NCBI GenBank assembly: GCA_002500505.1
Contig: DLRM01000008.1
Coordinates: 1 to 64,000, forward strand
Length of the DNA stretch: 64,000 nt
Direction of reading: 5' to 3'
Source: Planctomycetes bacterium UBA7888
GTDB lineage: Bacteria > Planctomycetota > UBA1135
Part shown: positions 50,712 through 60,077 of the stretch, piece after piece
How positions within the stretch are numbered: position 1 is the stretch's first letter
Layout of the letters: each line of letters begins with the position of its first letter
The notes under the pieces: generated by a model
The model's input: the letters and a program-made list of their open reading frames with translations, nothing else
Databases searched by the model: none
What the model was told of the DNA's origin: nothing
Program-made: the position numbers and the translations under genes

Positions 50712-51893
50712 CTAGCTCACACGAATGGCAATTGGATTGGTAATAAAACCATTACCAACCTCCATGCCCTGGAAAAACATGTCCGTGTAAGGCAAGGGGT
50801 TCGGCAAGAACGGGACGGTCCAGTCATAGGTGCCACTCCCAGAGCCATCCAGTTGAATCGGACAGAAAACTCCATGATAGAACTGCCGAAGCAACCAATA
50901 GTCCGTTTTGTCGAGAAGAATAAACCCTAACCCTGCACCGGCTCTAAAGGTGCAGTTCAACTTTGAAGCACGAAATCCAATCACAACTGCGCCAGGAGTT
51001 CCGTGTCGTACTTTGAAACGAAGAATGGAGCCTTGGCTGACTGATGGTAAGTCCGTGGAGAGTATTGGTGGTTGAACCATTCCACCCGGGACAAAAGCGA
51101 GTGCGTCTAATTCTGAAGAAACTTGAAAACCCCAATTGGTTTCCTGGAACTCGGGAACAATGCGGCCGCCACCGCCTTCAGCGTAAACTGTGGAATCACT
51201 CTGAGTTGGCGATTGCACCGTAAAACATAATTCCTGAGAGCCTGGCAGTTGGCTCAAAGACAAGACATCGGTTATTGCAGAGGTTTGGCCTGTGGCATGG
51301 TCCACAAGAGCCTGCACTTGACCTTCGCTGTAAACAATGCGAACAGAGGACGTTCCCCGATGGTAAGCCAAAATATCTCCGTCTTCCAGATCTCCCAACA
51401 CCGTGCCAATTAATTTGTCCCGCATTGAGAAAAACAGTTCCTCTCCAATGACTGTGGCCGCATCTAAATCAAAGGTGCCGGAATTGGGTTGAAGAAAAAG
51501 GGTGATATCCGATTCCGCCCATTCCACAGTCAAACCCTGTGTTGGCAACCATCGCAATAAATCACCGTCATTGAACGTTCCGAATCCGCGTTCGGTCGAG
51601 AAAAGAAAGTCCGAGGCGTCGCTTCCTGGACTTATTGCGGAAGGAGACCAGACCAAGGCGTCAATCCCTTCCACCTCATCTAAATTGCCATTGCCATCTA
51701 AGTCACCGACCAAAAGGGAAAGAGACGGGTCAGGTAGGTAAACCCTAGTGCTCGGGCTTTGCCCCTGGCGATGAATGAGCCAAGCACTGTCCAGGACAAC
51801 AGGGTCCTGAGGCAATCTGGTGTCATTTGTTGTGGAAGCCAGGGCGCACAAAGTCGGTTCCTGGATAAGTAGGAGCAAGAGTAGTGGATTCAT
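50712..51893 (-). CDS. Secreted protein with an EF-hand-like DxDxNG motif
   Basis: 393 aa. The start MNPLLLLLLIQEP at 51893 forms a very short signal. Residues about 60-75 read VGDLDGNGNLDEVEG, a calcium-binding dockerin/EF-hand-like loop. The rest is beta-rich; the C-terminal about 90 residues (FIILIDKTDYW-like region to VGNGFITNPIAIRVS) resemble the terminal beta domain seen in many planctomycete secreted proteins. No enzyme motif. It is divergent from the next gene. Confidence 0.65.
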   Translation of the reverse strand: MNPLLLLLLIQEPTLCALASTTNDTRLPQDPVVLDSAWLIHRQGQSPSTRVYLPDPSLSLLVGDLDGNGNLDEVEGIDALVWSPSAISPGSDASDFLFSTERGFGTFNDGDLLRWLPTQGLTVEWAESDITLFLQPNSGTFDLDAATVIGEELFFSMRDKLIGTVLGDLEDGDILAYHRGTSSVRIVYSEGQVQALVDHATGQTSAITDVLSLSQLPGSQELCFTVQSPTQSDSTVYAEGGGGRIVPEFQETNWGFQVSSELDALAFVPGGMVQPPILSTDLPSVSQGSILRFKVRHGTPGAVVIGFRASKLNCTFRAGAGLGFILLDKTDYWLLRQFYHGVFCPIQLDGSGSGTYDWTVPFLPNPLPYTDMFFQGMEVGNGFITNPIAIRVS

Positions 51894-52058
51894 TTCATGT
51901 ACCTCGCGAGGAACACGAAGAGCAAGGGCATGCATTACTGGGAAATATTCCCCAGCCTTGAAGGAATATTCTCTGGCACGAGTCCTTCCCGCTATAAAAA
52001 CTGGCTAAGTTCGCTTAAAGAATTTCACAGCTCTCGGCACGGCTCCTATCCTGGGGTC

Positions 52059-52967
52059 GTGCCCATTTCGATTCTATTCCTGCAAGCGGTGAGCCTCCTC
52101 CCAAATGCACCGACTCCTGCGCTCCCTGCCTCCGCGGCTTGCTTGAGGATTCAAGTTGCGGCTGAGACAAAAGAACTGCCAAAAACGGACACCCTTGATT
52201 CCCTGAAGCCAAGGAGCAAGTCGGAGGTCCTGGAACTCGCGGCTAACCTAGGTCACTTCACCAATCGCGAGCTTCAATTATTTTCTACCGTCGCGGCTGG
52301 CGCTACTGCGGACTCCCCCTTTAGCCTCGCCCTCATTCGAGAAGGCCTACGAAGACCCGACACGACGACCGCCCTCTCCTGCCTCCTCTCCCCCGCTGAT
52401 GTTCCCCCATCCGCACTTCCGGCACTCGCCTGGCTGGCTACTGATTCGAGCAAAGCTTTGGAACTTCGCGCCGCTGCGATTTCGCGACTTCTTTCTGCTC
52501 GTTGTCGCTCTTCTTGGCCCTTGGCGCGCACGATTCTTCTAACAGGAACCCCTTCTGACACGCCCACAGCCATGGCCGACTGGCCACGAACCGGCCGATA
52601 TGAACTCCCAAAAAGATTGCTAGTCCTTGAAATTGACCGCATCTTTTCTGCAGAGGGCCTGCCTCCGTGTGAAGTCGAGCCCAACGCCGCATGGAAACTT
52701 CAGGTCCAGCAGGTTTCGACCTTAGATGAACGCATGACCCGTTTTTTCTCCAGCGCGACAAAACGCTTCGCACTGCAGCCAATAGAAGAGCAACAAGACT
52801 TCGCCCGCCAGCTTGCCAAGCTCCTCACTGAACAAAAAGATGTCGAGCACGCCGCCAATGCTTGCTCCCTTCTTCTTCCTCACGCCACCCCAACCCTTCA
52901 AATCGCCCTAACGAAAAACGACCCGAAACTTACGGCAACGGTCCGAAAAGTCATGACTCGTTTTTAA
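52059..52967 (+). CDS. Putative secreted helical protein, unknown
   Basis: 302 aa from a GTG at 52059, chosen because a hydrophobic signal (MPISILFLQAVSLLPNAP) follows. Longer in-frame versions from 51897 would have an atypical N-terminus. The mature protein is helical and alanine/leucine rich (SALPALAWLATDSSKALELRAAAISRLLSA) in a HEAT-like manner. No family recognised. It is the only plus-strand gene in the 44-64 kb half. The start is uncertain. Confidence 0.5.
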   Translation: MPISILFLQAVSLLPNAPTPALPASAACLRIQVAAETKELPKTDTLDSLKPRSKSEVLELAANLGHFTNRELQLFSTVAAGATADSPFSLALIREGLRRPDTTTALSCLLSPADVPPSALPALAWLATDSSKALELRAAAISRLLSARCRSSWPLARTILLTGTPSDTPTAMADWPRTGRYELPKRLLVLEIDRIFSAEGLPPCEVEPNAAWKLQVQQVSTLDERMTRFFSSATKRFALQPIEEQQDFARQLAKLLTEQKDVEHAANACSLLLPHATPTLQIALTKNDPKLTATVRKVMTRF

Positions 52968-52974
52968 CAAGACC

Positions 52975-54813
52975 TTAATAAAGGGCAATCACAATCAAAG
53001 ACGTGTATGCTTTCTTCTTTCCGGAAGATGATGTGAATTCAGCCCGGAACCAAGAGCTAGCGCGGTTCGGAAGACTTGTTGGTACTTGCAAACTACCTTG
53101 CCCCGTCATTCCAAGAACCTCATGCACGAGTGTTTCCGAAGAATCGCCAACCGTACCGCGATAAACCTGAAGGTCCCCAACATCTGAGCCGAAGTTGTAT
53201 GGGAGCTCAACGGTTAGCGGGTAGTTGTTCGGAACTCGATTCTTCTTCGCTATGGCATGCCCACCAATGTCAATACGATGGTTTTTCGCATCAAAAAGGT
53301 TGATGACCAAGAAGGGTCCATTACTGATGTAATGTTTACCTGCGCGCATCGAAGAAATCAGGTTTGCATCGGAAATGGGGCCCTCAATCCAAACATGGTT
53401 CGCACCAAAATCCACGGCAGCGTCGTGCGTATCCGATCCGGAAAACGGCCAAGTAAATTTTCCTTCCAATAGGCGATTTACCCACCAGGATTCGTGTTCG
53501 GAAGATCCGGACCAGCCCGTTCCATTCCATATTTCCGTCCCGACCGCTTTCCCTCTCTCAAGGCCTTCATAACGAGAAGCGCTATTGAAGCTCAGACTGT
53601 CTCCCCCGGGGTGATGCGCAATGGCGAAGCCACCTTCTGCGTTAACATCGTCGATGTTGCTTTCATGGTTCGAAAGAGGATCATCGCAGTTGTCCATAAA
53701 TCCATCCTTCCCTCCGGGTTTGCGAGAAGTAATACCATGCCCGCCCATATGGGCCGTTCCTCTTCCATCAAAATTCCCTCCCAAGAGGCAGATGGCGTCA
53801 AAAATGTCCGTGCCCGACTGAGGTCCGCTTTCTTTCGTGGTCAGCTCGGTCCCACACAACAAGCTAAACGAAGGGTCATCAAGTGTGCTCGCCTCATTGG
53901 CAACCTCGTTAAATTCAGCATCACTATTAATACAGTAGGAATGAGTCGTTGTTGAAAACCAATCCATTCCCAAAGCCTGGAATTGTGGTTTTAAATCTGC
54001 ATTCGTAAAACTGCCTGTAATATTAAACGATTCAGCTGCACAATTTGGGCAACCTGAAATCGATTGGTCACGACAATTGTGGACATGCAAATCTCCTGTG
54101 TGCCACGCGCCCAAGTTCCGACCTGCCCCACTGCCGGCCCAAGCAGTTGGCGGGGGGAGGAAATGGTCCAAAAGTGCGAAGGAGTGAGTCAAAGGAACTT
54201 GTTTCAATATGCCGTCCACTTCGTAATGAAGGAGAAAATCCAGAAACACTTCGTCGCCTGGCTCTGCATTCAAAGGGAAAAGGGAGTTCATGTCCACGTT
54301 GAAATCAATGTTTAAGAGCTGAGTTCCTCCTAAAGCAACCACTTCTCCCATGGTGTCCAACAAGGTTCTAAACAAGGCCGCCTCAACATCGGGCAACAAA
54401 GGAGTGCGTTCAGAAAGTGGGATAAAGACTCGCTTGTCATGCTTGTGGGCAATTTCAGGATCCACAGATTCCATAAGAAGATGGGCACGTTCAACAAGAC
54501 CTTCGTCTCCCAAAAGTCTGCGACCGGCTAAATCCAATTTTTGGACAATCGCACCATCCGCAGAACGGATTTCCAAGGAGTGGAGAGAGGCCGGACCTGT
54601 TCCAGAAAAATAGGCCTGAACCTGCATGGGGACCTGCGAGTCGGGGTAACGCACTCCGTCCATTAACCCGAAGGGGAAAAGGTGCATATCGGGTGCATCA
54701 ATCGAAGCAAAACCATTAGAAGGTGAACTCGAATGATTTGCCTCCAAGGAAGAAGAAAAACCAACTCCGAGGAGAAGTGCGATAGCAAAGAGGAAATGAA
54801 GGGTCTTGGGCAT
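52975..54813 (-). CDS. Secreted PHP-type metallohydrolase, CehA/McbA-like (copy 1)
   Basis: 612 aa with a signal peptide (TLHFLFAIALLLGVGFSSSLEA). An N-terminal beta region of about 220 residues is followed by a PHP-like domain that begins GDLHVHNCRD, then FSTTTHSYCIN, GTELTTKESG, AIAHHPGGDS and SGSDTHDAA, which supply metal-binding His, Asp and Glu. A cysteine insert C-x7-C-x2-C follows the first HxH. CehA/McbA relatives hydrolyse carbamates or phosphoesters; the substrate here is unknown. The C-terminus is a beta domain ending KKAYTSLIVIALY. It is paralogous to the next upstream gene. Confidence 0.82.
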   Translation of the reverse strand: MPKTLHFLFAIALLLGVGFSSSLEANHSSSPSNGFASIDAPDMHLFPFGLMDGVRYPDSQVPMQVQAYFSGTGPASLHSLEIRSADGAIVQKLDLAGRRLLGDEGLVERAHLLMESVDPEIAHKHDKRVFIPLSERTPLLPDVEAALFRTLLDTMGEVVALGGTQLLNIDFNVDMNSLFPLNAEPGDEVFLDFLLHYEVDGILKQVPLTHSFALLDHFLPPPTAWAGSGAGRNLGAWHTGDLHVHNCRDQSISGCPNCAAESFNITGSFTNADLKPQFQALGMDWFSTTTHSYCINSDAEFNEVANEASTLDDPSFSLLCGTELTTKESGPQSGTDIFDAICLLGGNFDGRGTAHMGGHGITSRKPGGKDGFMDNCDDPLSNHESNIDDVNAEGGFAIAHHPGGDSLSFNSASRYEGLERGKAVGTEIWNGTGWSGSSEHESWWVNRLLEGKFTWPFSGSDTHDAAVDFGANHVWIEGPISDANLISSMRAGKHYISNGPFLVINLFDAKNHRIDIGGHAIAKKNRVPNNYPLTVELPYNFGSDVGDLQVYRGTVGDSSETLVHEVLGMTGQGSLQVPTSLPNRASSWFRAEFTSSSGKKKAYTSLIVIALY

Positions 54814-54850
54814 GCCCTATCATGCCACAACTTAAGCCGTGTAGGGGAAA

Positions 54851-56692
54851 TTAACGAAGAGCAACAATGATAATTGAGCTATAGGCCGACTTCTGGGGGT
54901 TCCCAGAGCTTTCAAACTCCGTTCGGTACCAAACTCCACGCCGCTGATGATTGGGATTCGGAATGCTGCTCAGAACCTGGAGAGTCCCCTGGCCCGTTAC
55001 ATTTTGAAATTCGCGAAGGAGCGTTTCGGAAGAATCTCCGGTTCCGCCACGGTAAACACGCAAGGTCCCTACATCTGTTCCAACGTTATAGGGCGCCTCT
55101 ACGGTCACGGGGTAATCGTGCTGAAGGCTTCTTGAAGCAAAAATAACTCCCCCCATTTCTTTTCGATGCCCATGATTGTCCGCCAAGGAAACAGAAAGAA
55201 ATGGACCATTACTCAAGTAGAGGGTGCCCTCCCGCATCGAGGTTCCAACAGCGGCATCATCAAAGGTGCCGTTAATCCAAACATGGGTTGAACCGAATTC
55301 GTGGGCTGCGTCATGGGTATCTGAGCCCGAGGCGGGAAAGGTGAACTTCCCTTCCAAGAGTCTTGAAATCCACCAAGACTTATGCGCTGGCGACATATGT
55401 TCCAGGGTGTTATCTGCATTCCAAACTTCACAAGCCACGGTCATTCCACCTTCGATACCCTTAAACATCGCCACACTATTGTTGGAAATCATGTTCCCGC
55501 CTGGATGGTTGGCAATCATAAACCCACCCTCTTCATTGACTCTTTTAGCTTGGTTCACTGCATGCATCATGGGGTCTAAGCAGTAGCCAAGCCAGCCATC
55601 TTCGCCACCTGGTTTCCTGGAGGTAATGTTGTGTCCACCATAGTGCGCAATGCCTCCGTGAAACACTAGCAAGCATTGCGCATCGAAGTAGGGGTCAGAG
55701 CCTGACTGGCTCCCTGCTTCACGAGTCGTCAATTCTGTTCCACACAAGATCCGAAAGCCTGCTTCGTCTAAATTTTCAGACTCCGCCTTTACAGCATCGA
55801 ACTCACTTATATTGTTAATGCAATAGGAGTGGGTCGTCGTTGAAAAGAAATCTAAACCAAGGGCCTGGAACTGCGGCTTAAGATCTGCGTTGGAAAAACT
55901 ACCCGTAGTATTGAGCGCTTCGGCGTCACAATCTGGACAGCCGTTGGTCGCCTCATCTCGACAATTATGCACATGAAAGTCTCCGGCATACCATGCGCCT
56001 GAAGAGCGGCTCGATCCATTCATTCTTGCCGTCCAGGACGAAGGTGGAGGCAAGTAGGGAGCAAGCAATTGAATCGTGTGGGAAGTTGACGCACGACTAA
56101 GTTCGCCTTCTGGATTGTAGTAATCCAATTCCACTAGCATCAATTGTTCGTCGCCAACGGAAGGGTTCGAGCCAAACACTGAAGCGAGATCGACTTCAAA
56201 GCGAACGTTATGCATTTGTTCTCCGCCATCTCGTTTCACTTCCGCAACAGTGTCAAGCAAACGCCTTTGAAGGATGGATGCTTCTTCAGGAGTCAGTTCA
56301 GGACGTTCTTCAAGGGGAATAAAAATTCGATGCTTCCAACGGTGAGAGAATTCAGGATCTAATTTTTCCATTAGATAATAGGCATCGGCCATCATGCCCC
56401 CATCTCCAGGAAGTGATTCGTTTTGGAGCTCTACCCGAGAAAGAAGTTGGTGGTCAGCGTTGAAAACCTGGAGGCTCTGCAATTGAACATAGAGTTCACC
56501 TTGGTTGTAAAGCTGGACCTGCATAGGAACGGTGGCCTGCGAATCACGAACATGCTCCATCATGCCGAATGGCAGCACATGAACTTCTCCTAAACCAATT
56601 TGAGGTTCCGGGGCCCCTGCTTCAGCTGGAGAGAAAATCCCCGCGGTGAGAGAAAGTAGGAGGAAGGAAGCGAGGGAAACGAGGCGGCGCAT
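54851..56692 (-). CDS. Secreted PHP-type metallohydrolase, CehA/McbA-like (copy 2)
   Basis: 613 aa with a signal peptide (RRLVSLASFLLLSLTAGIFSPAEA). Same architecture as copy 1: GDFHVHNCRD, NGCPDCDAE (completing the C-x7-C-x2-C insert), FSTTTHSYCIN, GTELTTREAG, MIANHPGGNM and ASGSDTHDAAHEFG. The metal ligands are kept, so both copies are probably active. Conserved cysteines outside the insert (HSYC, LCGTEL, QCLL) hint at disulfides, consistent with export. The tail ends KSAYSSIIIVALR. It lies 37 bases from copy 1. Confidence 0.82.
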   Translation of the reverse strand: MRRLVSLASFLLLSLTAGIFSPAEAGAPEPQIGLGEVHVLPFGMMEHVRDSQATVPMQVQLYNQGELYVQLQSLQVFNADHQLLSRVELQNESLPGDGGMMADAYYLMEKLDPEFSHRWKHRIFIPLEERPELTPEEASILQRRLLDTVAEVKRDGGEQMHNVRFEVDLASVFGSNPSVGDEQLMLVELDYYNPEGELSRASTSHTIQLLAPYLPPPSSWTARMNGSSRSSGAWYAGDFHVHNCRDEATNGCPDCDAEALNTTGSFSNADLKPQFQALGLDFFSTTTHSYCINNISEFDAVKAESENLDEAGFRILCGTELTTREAGSQSGSDPYFDAQCLLVFHGGIAHYGGHNITSRKPGGEDGWLGYCLDPMMHAVNQAKRVNEEGGFMIANHPGGNMISNNSVAMFKGIEGGMTVACEVWNADNTLEHMSPAHKSWWISRLLEGKFTFPASGSDTHDAAHEFGSTHVWINGTFDDAAVGTSMREGTLYLSNGPFLSVSLADNHGHRKEMGGVIFASRSLQHDYPVTVEAPYNVGTDVGTLRVYRGGTGDSSETLLREFQNVTGQGTLQVLSSIPNPNHQRRGVWYRTEFESSGNPQKSAYSSIIIVALR

Positions 56693-56731
56693 CTCTCCAT
56701 TCTGCCATAAAAACCGGGGAAACTGGGGGAA

Positions 56732-58030
56732 TTAATGGAACCAGTTTGCGGATTGCAGGAGCCGGGACATGTCCCCTCCCCAATCTTTCTCCCAAAGTTG
56801 AAGCGTGAGCTCCCCTTCGGAATATCCGCCCTCTAAGATTTTCTTCAGAGGGTTGAGATATGGCGTTTCCTCCGGAGACAATTCCGCCTTGTCAAGAAGG
56901 GCATTCGCGAGTTTTCGAAGAGGGTTCCCGCAAGGGGCGATACCAGAAAGACCATGGCGGTGAGCTTCATGCCAAGTACGGTCCCTTTCTTCATCTGACC
57001 AATCCGAAACGAGCGCCCATGCTGCATCTAAAGCCTGCTCCGAATAAAAAATTCCTTTTACCAGGGCACAAAGGGCAAGCGCCATCAAGGGGCATCCTCC
57101 GTCAATACTCCTAAGCTCAATTTGAGGCCTAAGTCGAGCTTCGGGAAAAAGAGTGCTGAGGTGCAAGTCCCAATCTTCGAGGGTTGCCTTGCCAGACATC
57201 CAATACTCACGAAAGCGTTGGCCTCGCATGTCAACTAGACCGTGCTCCCTCTCAATAAAAAGCATGGGCGCATCTAAAGCCCAGTTGGCGTAATCTTCCA
57301 GACTTGAAGTTTCTTGAACACAGGGCGGAATCCAACCACACCGACTAGGGTCAGTCTTGGACCAAACATGCCCTCTCCAACTCGCATATCCACTCGGTTG
57401 CCCGGCTCGAATGCTCGAATTAGCAAAAAGAGCATTTAAAACAGGAGCCAACCCCAGCGCCACTCTGAGTTTTTTCGCCGCATCCCTTGGGCCAGAATGG
57501 TCAAAGTTCACCTGGGTTCCGCAGGTCGCTTTCATCATCCAAAGCCCCAGTTCTCCCGCTTCAGTAAGCCAAGGCTCCAATATGTCATACCTAGCCTTGG
57601 GAATTCGCTTTATTTCCGAAGGCGAGGCAACAGGATGAGCCCCTAAACCCAAGAACAAAACCTGGGAGTCTTCGGTCAGCGCTCGAAAATGACCCAACAT
57701 CTCCTGGAATTCTCTCTCCAAATCTACCAAGCTGGCACAAGGGCTGGAGTTGAATTCCACTTGAGCGCCAGGCTCCAAACTCAAATTGCGACCATCCCCA
57801 CCATCCAATCCAAAGATTCGCCCCGCCTCGCTCTTGAGTTTCCAGCCAGTCCGCTCTGCAAAGGCGGCGAGTAACTCCTCTACTCCACTAGGGCCCTCAT
57901 ATGGAAGGGGTGCCCCCTTTGAATTCGTGAGAAACATCTCATATTCCAAGCCCAAGCAAAAGTCTTTCTCCTCGCGATGTCCACGAGAAAACCAGCTCAA
58001 TAAATCTTCCAAAGAAAGAGAATCGGTCAC
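56732..58030 (-). CDS. gshA: Glutamate-cysteine ligase, GCS2 family
   Basis: It joins glutamate and cysteine to gamma-glutamylcysteine. 432 aa from a GTG at 58030 whose G is the last base of the upstream TAG stop (TAGTG), which indicates coupling; an ATG at 58135 would overlap the upstream gene by 106 bases. GCS2 signatures are visible: GLEYEMFL, LEPGAQVEFNSSPCASL, MMKATCGTQVNFDHSG, SWRGHVWSKTDPSRCG and RPQIELRSIDG. It resembles the plant/proteobacterial-type ligase. No gshB is in the window, so the final thiol is open. Confidence 0.85.
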   Translation of the reverse strand: MTDSLSLEDLLSWFSRGHREEKDFCLGLEYEMFLTNSKGAPLPYEGPSGVEELLAAFAERTGWKLKSEAGRIFGLDGGDGRNLSLEPGAQVEFNSSPCASLVDLEREFQEMLGHFRALTEDSQVLFLGLGAHPVASPSEIKRIPKARYDILEPWLTEAGELGLWMMKATCGTQVNFDHSGPRDAAKKLRVALGLAPVLNALFANSSIRAGQPSGYASWRGHVWSKTDPSRCGWIPPCVQETSSLEDYANWALDAPMLFIEREHGLVDMRGQRFREYWMSGKATLEDWDLHLSTLFPEARLRPQIELRSIDGGCPLMALALCALVKGIFYSEQALDAAWALVSDWSDEERDRTWHEAHRHGLSGIAPCGNPLRKLANALLDKAELSPEETPYLNPLKKILEGGYSEGELTLQLWEKDWGGDMSRLLQSANWFH

Positions 58031-58521
58031 TACTTGAAACGAAGTCCAGGGATATCTGTCTCTGCAATAGACCGCGGTGGTCCAAGAATTTCCCGCAACA
58101 AAACTGCCTCTTTCCAGGATGCGCGTGGTCTCCATTTCTTAATCTGCTTCCCAAGGACAGGCCCTGTGGGAATCAAATTTCCAAGAGTGCGTGTTTTGAG
58201 CTCTTCTTCCAAAGCCGATGAAAATGGCAAAGGAGGCACTATGGGTACTTTTTCGGGAAACCCATCCTGAATCTCATCTGGCGCTTCCTGTAGAAATTCC
58301 TTGAGATTCAGAGATTTGCCAGTTTCAGCATGAACAACTTGGGGCGGTTGCGACCCAGGAAGTAAGTCCACCAATGCCGGGCGAGATCTCTTCCGGTCTT
58401 CTTTAGGTGAGGGTTGGGCTGCATTCTTCTTTTTCAAATAGCTCGCAACGGAGCTACCAAAAACAATGATGAGCCAAAAGACAACCTCAAAGTGCTCAAG
58501 AAGGTCCGAAAGCCAACCCAA
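58030..58521 (-). CDS. Small membrane protein in the floA operon, unknown
   Basis: 163 aa with one N-terminal membrane helix (about 11-29, HFEVVFWLIIVFGSSVASYL) followed by a basic stretch (KKKN, EDRKRSRPA) and a proline-rich soluble tail ending SIAETDIPGLRFK. No family recognised. It starts 3 bases after the floA stop, and its stop is shared with the gshA GTG, so it is cotranscribed and probably acts at the inner membrane face. Confidence 0.7.
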   Translation of the reverse strand: MGWLSDLLEHFEVVFWLIIVFGSSVASYLKKKNAAQPSPKEDRKRSRPALVDLLPGSQPPQVVHAETGKSLNLKEFLQEAPDEIQDGFPEKVPIVPPLPFSSALEEELKTRTLGNLIPTGPVLGKQIKKWRPRASWKEAVLLREILGPPRSIAETDIPGLRFK

Positions 58522-58524
58522 GGA

Positions 58525-59574
58525 CTACTCTCCTTCTTCAGGACCGGAGTCCTTGGAGTCGTTACCGGAAATTCCATCCCGCATGCGAGTGTCGGCATCT
58601 ATGTTCTTCAACCGATAGAGATCCATGACTCCCATGTTTCCACTTCGCAAGGCATCAGCCATGGCCAGAGGGACCTGAGCTTCTGCAAGCACCACCTTGG
58701 ATCGATTTTCCATCACCATAGCGGATTGCTCCTGCTCAGCAGCGACAGCCATTGCCCGACGCTCTTCTGCTTTGGCCTGGGCAACGCGCTTGTCTGCTTC
58801 AGCCTGGTCGGCCTGCAAGCGAGCGCCAATGTTGGTCCCAATGTCCACGTCAGCAATGTCAATGGAGACAATCTCAAATGCTGTGCCGGAATCAAGACCC
58901 TTAGAAAGGACCATTTTGGAAATCATGTCTGGGTTTTCGAGAACATCTTTATGAGTGCTAGCCGACCCAATCGTGGTCACAATACCCTCGCCAACTCGAG
59001 CGATAATAGTTTCTTCCATCGCCCCACCAACCAGCCGTGAGATATTTGTTCGCACCGTAATTCTGGCTTTAGCAAGGACTTGAATTCCATCCTTTGCAAC
59101 TGCGGCAACTTCCGTTTTGCCACTCGCCGGATTGGGGCAATCAATTACCTTTGGATTTACACAGGTCTGGACGGCCTCCAAGACATCACGACCCGCAAGG
59201 TCAATACCCGTGGCAATTTTGAAATCTAAATCCAAATCAGCACGATCGGCAGAAATCAATGCGGTAACCACTCGAACCACATCTCCTCCAGCAAGATTGT
59301 GGGCTTCTAGGTTTCGCGAATCAACTCCCCCCAATCCCGCCTGGACAGCCATAATCCTGGCCCGAACAATGGTTGCCGGATTCACTTTCCGGAAACTCAT
59401 GGCAATCATCTCTAATAAACCAATATTTGCCCGGGTCAAGAGAGCCTGAATGTAGAGATTGATGTACTTCAGAAGCACCACCAAAACCACAAATAGGACT
59501 AAAACAAGAACACCAATTAATATCCAAGAAGTGGGATTATTGGCCGGGGTAAGCAAAAGGAGAGGAATGTTCAT
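58525..59574 (-). CDS. floA: Flotillin-like protein FloA
   Basis: A membrane-microdomain scaffold, 349 aa. A hydrophobic N-terminal hairpin (about 16-36) is followed by the FloA-specific body: SFRKVNPATIVRARIMAVQAGL, DGIQVLAKARITVRTNISRLVGGA, GEGIVTTIGSA, VDIGTNIGARLQADQAEADKRVAQAKAEERRAMA (long coiled coil) and PLAMADALRSGNMGVMDLYR. The FloA/YqfA family is typically downstream of NfeD, as here. The ATG shares a base with the preceding stop (TAATG). Confidence 0.95.
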   Translation of the reverse strand: MNIPLLLLTPANNPTSWILIGVLVLVLFVVLVVLLKYINLYIQALLTRANIGLLEMIAMSFRKVNPATIVRARIMAVQAGLGGVDSRNLEAHNLAGGDVVRVVTALISADRADLDLDFKIATGIDLAGRDVLEAVQTCVNPKVIDCPNPASGKTEVAAVAKDGIQVLAKARITVRTNISRLVGGAMEETIIARVGEGIVTTIGSASTHKDVLENPDMISKMVLSKGLDSGTAFEIVSIDIADVDIGTNIGARLQADQAEADKRVAQAKAEERRAMAVAAEQEQSAMVMENRSKVVLAEAQVPLAMADALRSGNMGVMDLYRLKNIDADTRMRDGISGNDSKDSGPEEGE

Positions 59575-60077
59575 TAGGAATTCTGCTCAGAGGTAGGTTC
59601 GGGAATGGATTCTTGCACAACAAGACGGTTGGATTCGAATTGCAACACACGAATAGAAACATTGGCTTCAACATGTTCTCCGCGAGTCACGACATCCACC
59701 CTTTCTCCATCAATAATGGCGATGCCGGCTGGACGAAGGGAGGAAACAGTTTGGCCAATTTGGCCAACAAGGCGTTCATCTGAATGTTGAACTGCTGCGC
59801 GCTCTTCCGAAGACCAGGACGAGCCTCCAATAATCATTTTTCGCCCCATTGGTGTCTTCGGGAAAATTCTAAAAGCAAAAATGACAACAATAGGCAGCCC
59901 CGCAAGCGCACTCACACTTGCAATCCAACCCAAGGTGGAAGACTCCTCAAAGCCAAATACAATCGAGGCGACTAAACATAGGCCCGCAAGAACAGAAAGC
60001 ACGCCAGCCGAAGGAAAGAAAACCTCGGCAGCAACAAGACCGAAGCCTAGAAGGAGGAGAAATGCGACAAGTATCAT
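59574..60077 (-). CDS. NfeD-family membrane protein (short form)
   Basis: 167 aa with three membrane helices (about 2-20, 28-45, 50-70) and a C-terminal OB-fold domain (RLVGQIGQTVSSLRPAGIAIIDGERVDVVTRGEHVEANVSI), the NfeD signature. It lies between the long NfeD-type protease and FloA with TAATG junctions to both. NfeD proteins are thought to work with flotillins in membrane microdomains. Confidence 0.92.
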   Translation of the reverse strand: MILVAFLLLLGFGLVAAEVFFPSAGVLSVLAGLCLVASIVFGFEESSTLGWIASVSALAGLPIVVIFAFRIFPKTPMGRKMIIGGSSWSSEERAAVQHSDERLVGQIGQTVSSLRPAGIAIIDGERVDVVTRGEHVEANVSIRVLQFESNRLVVQESIPEPTSEQNS

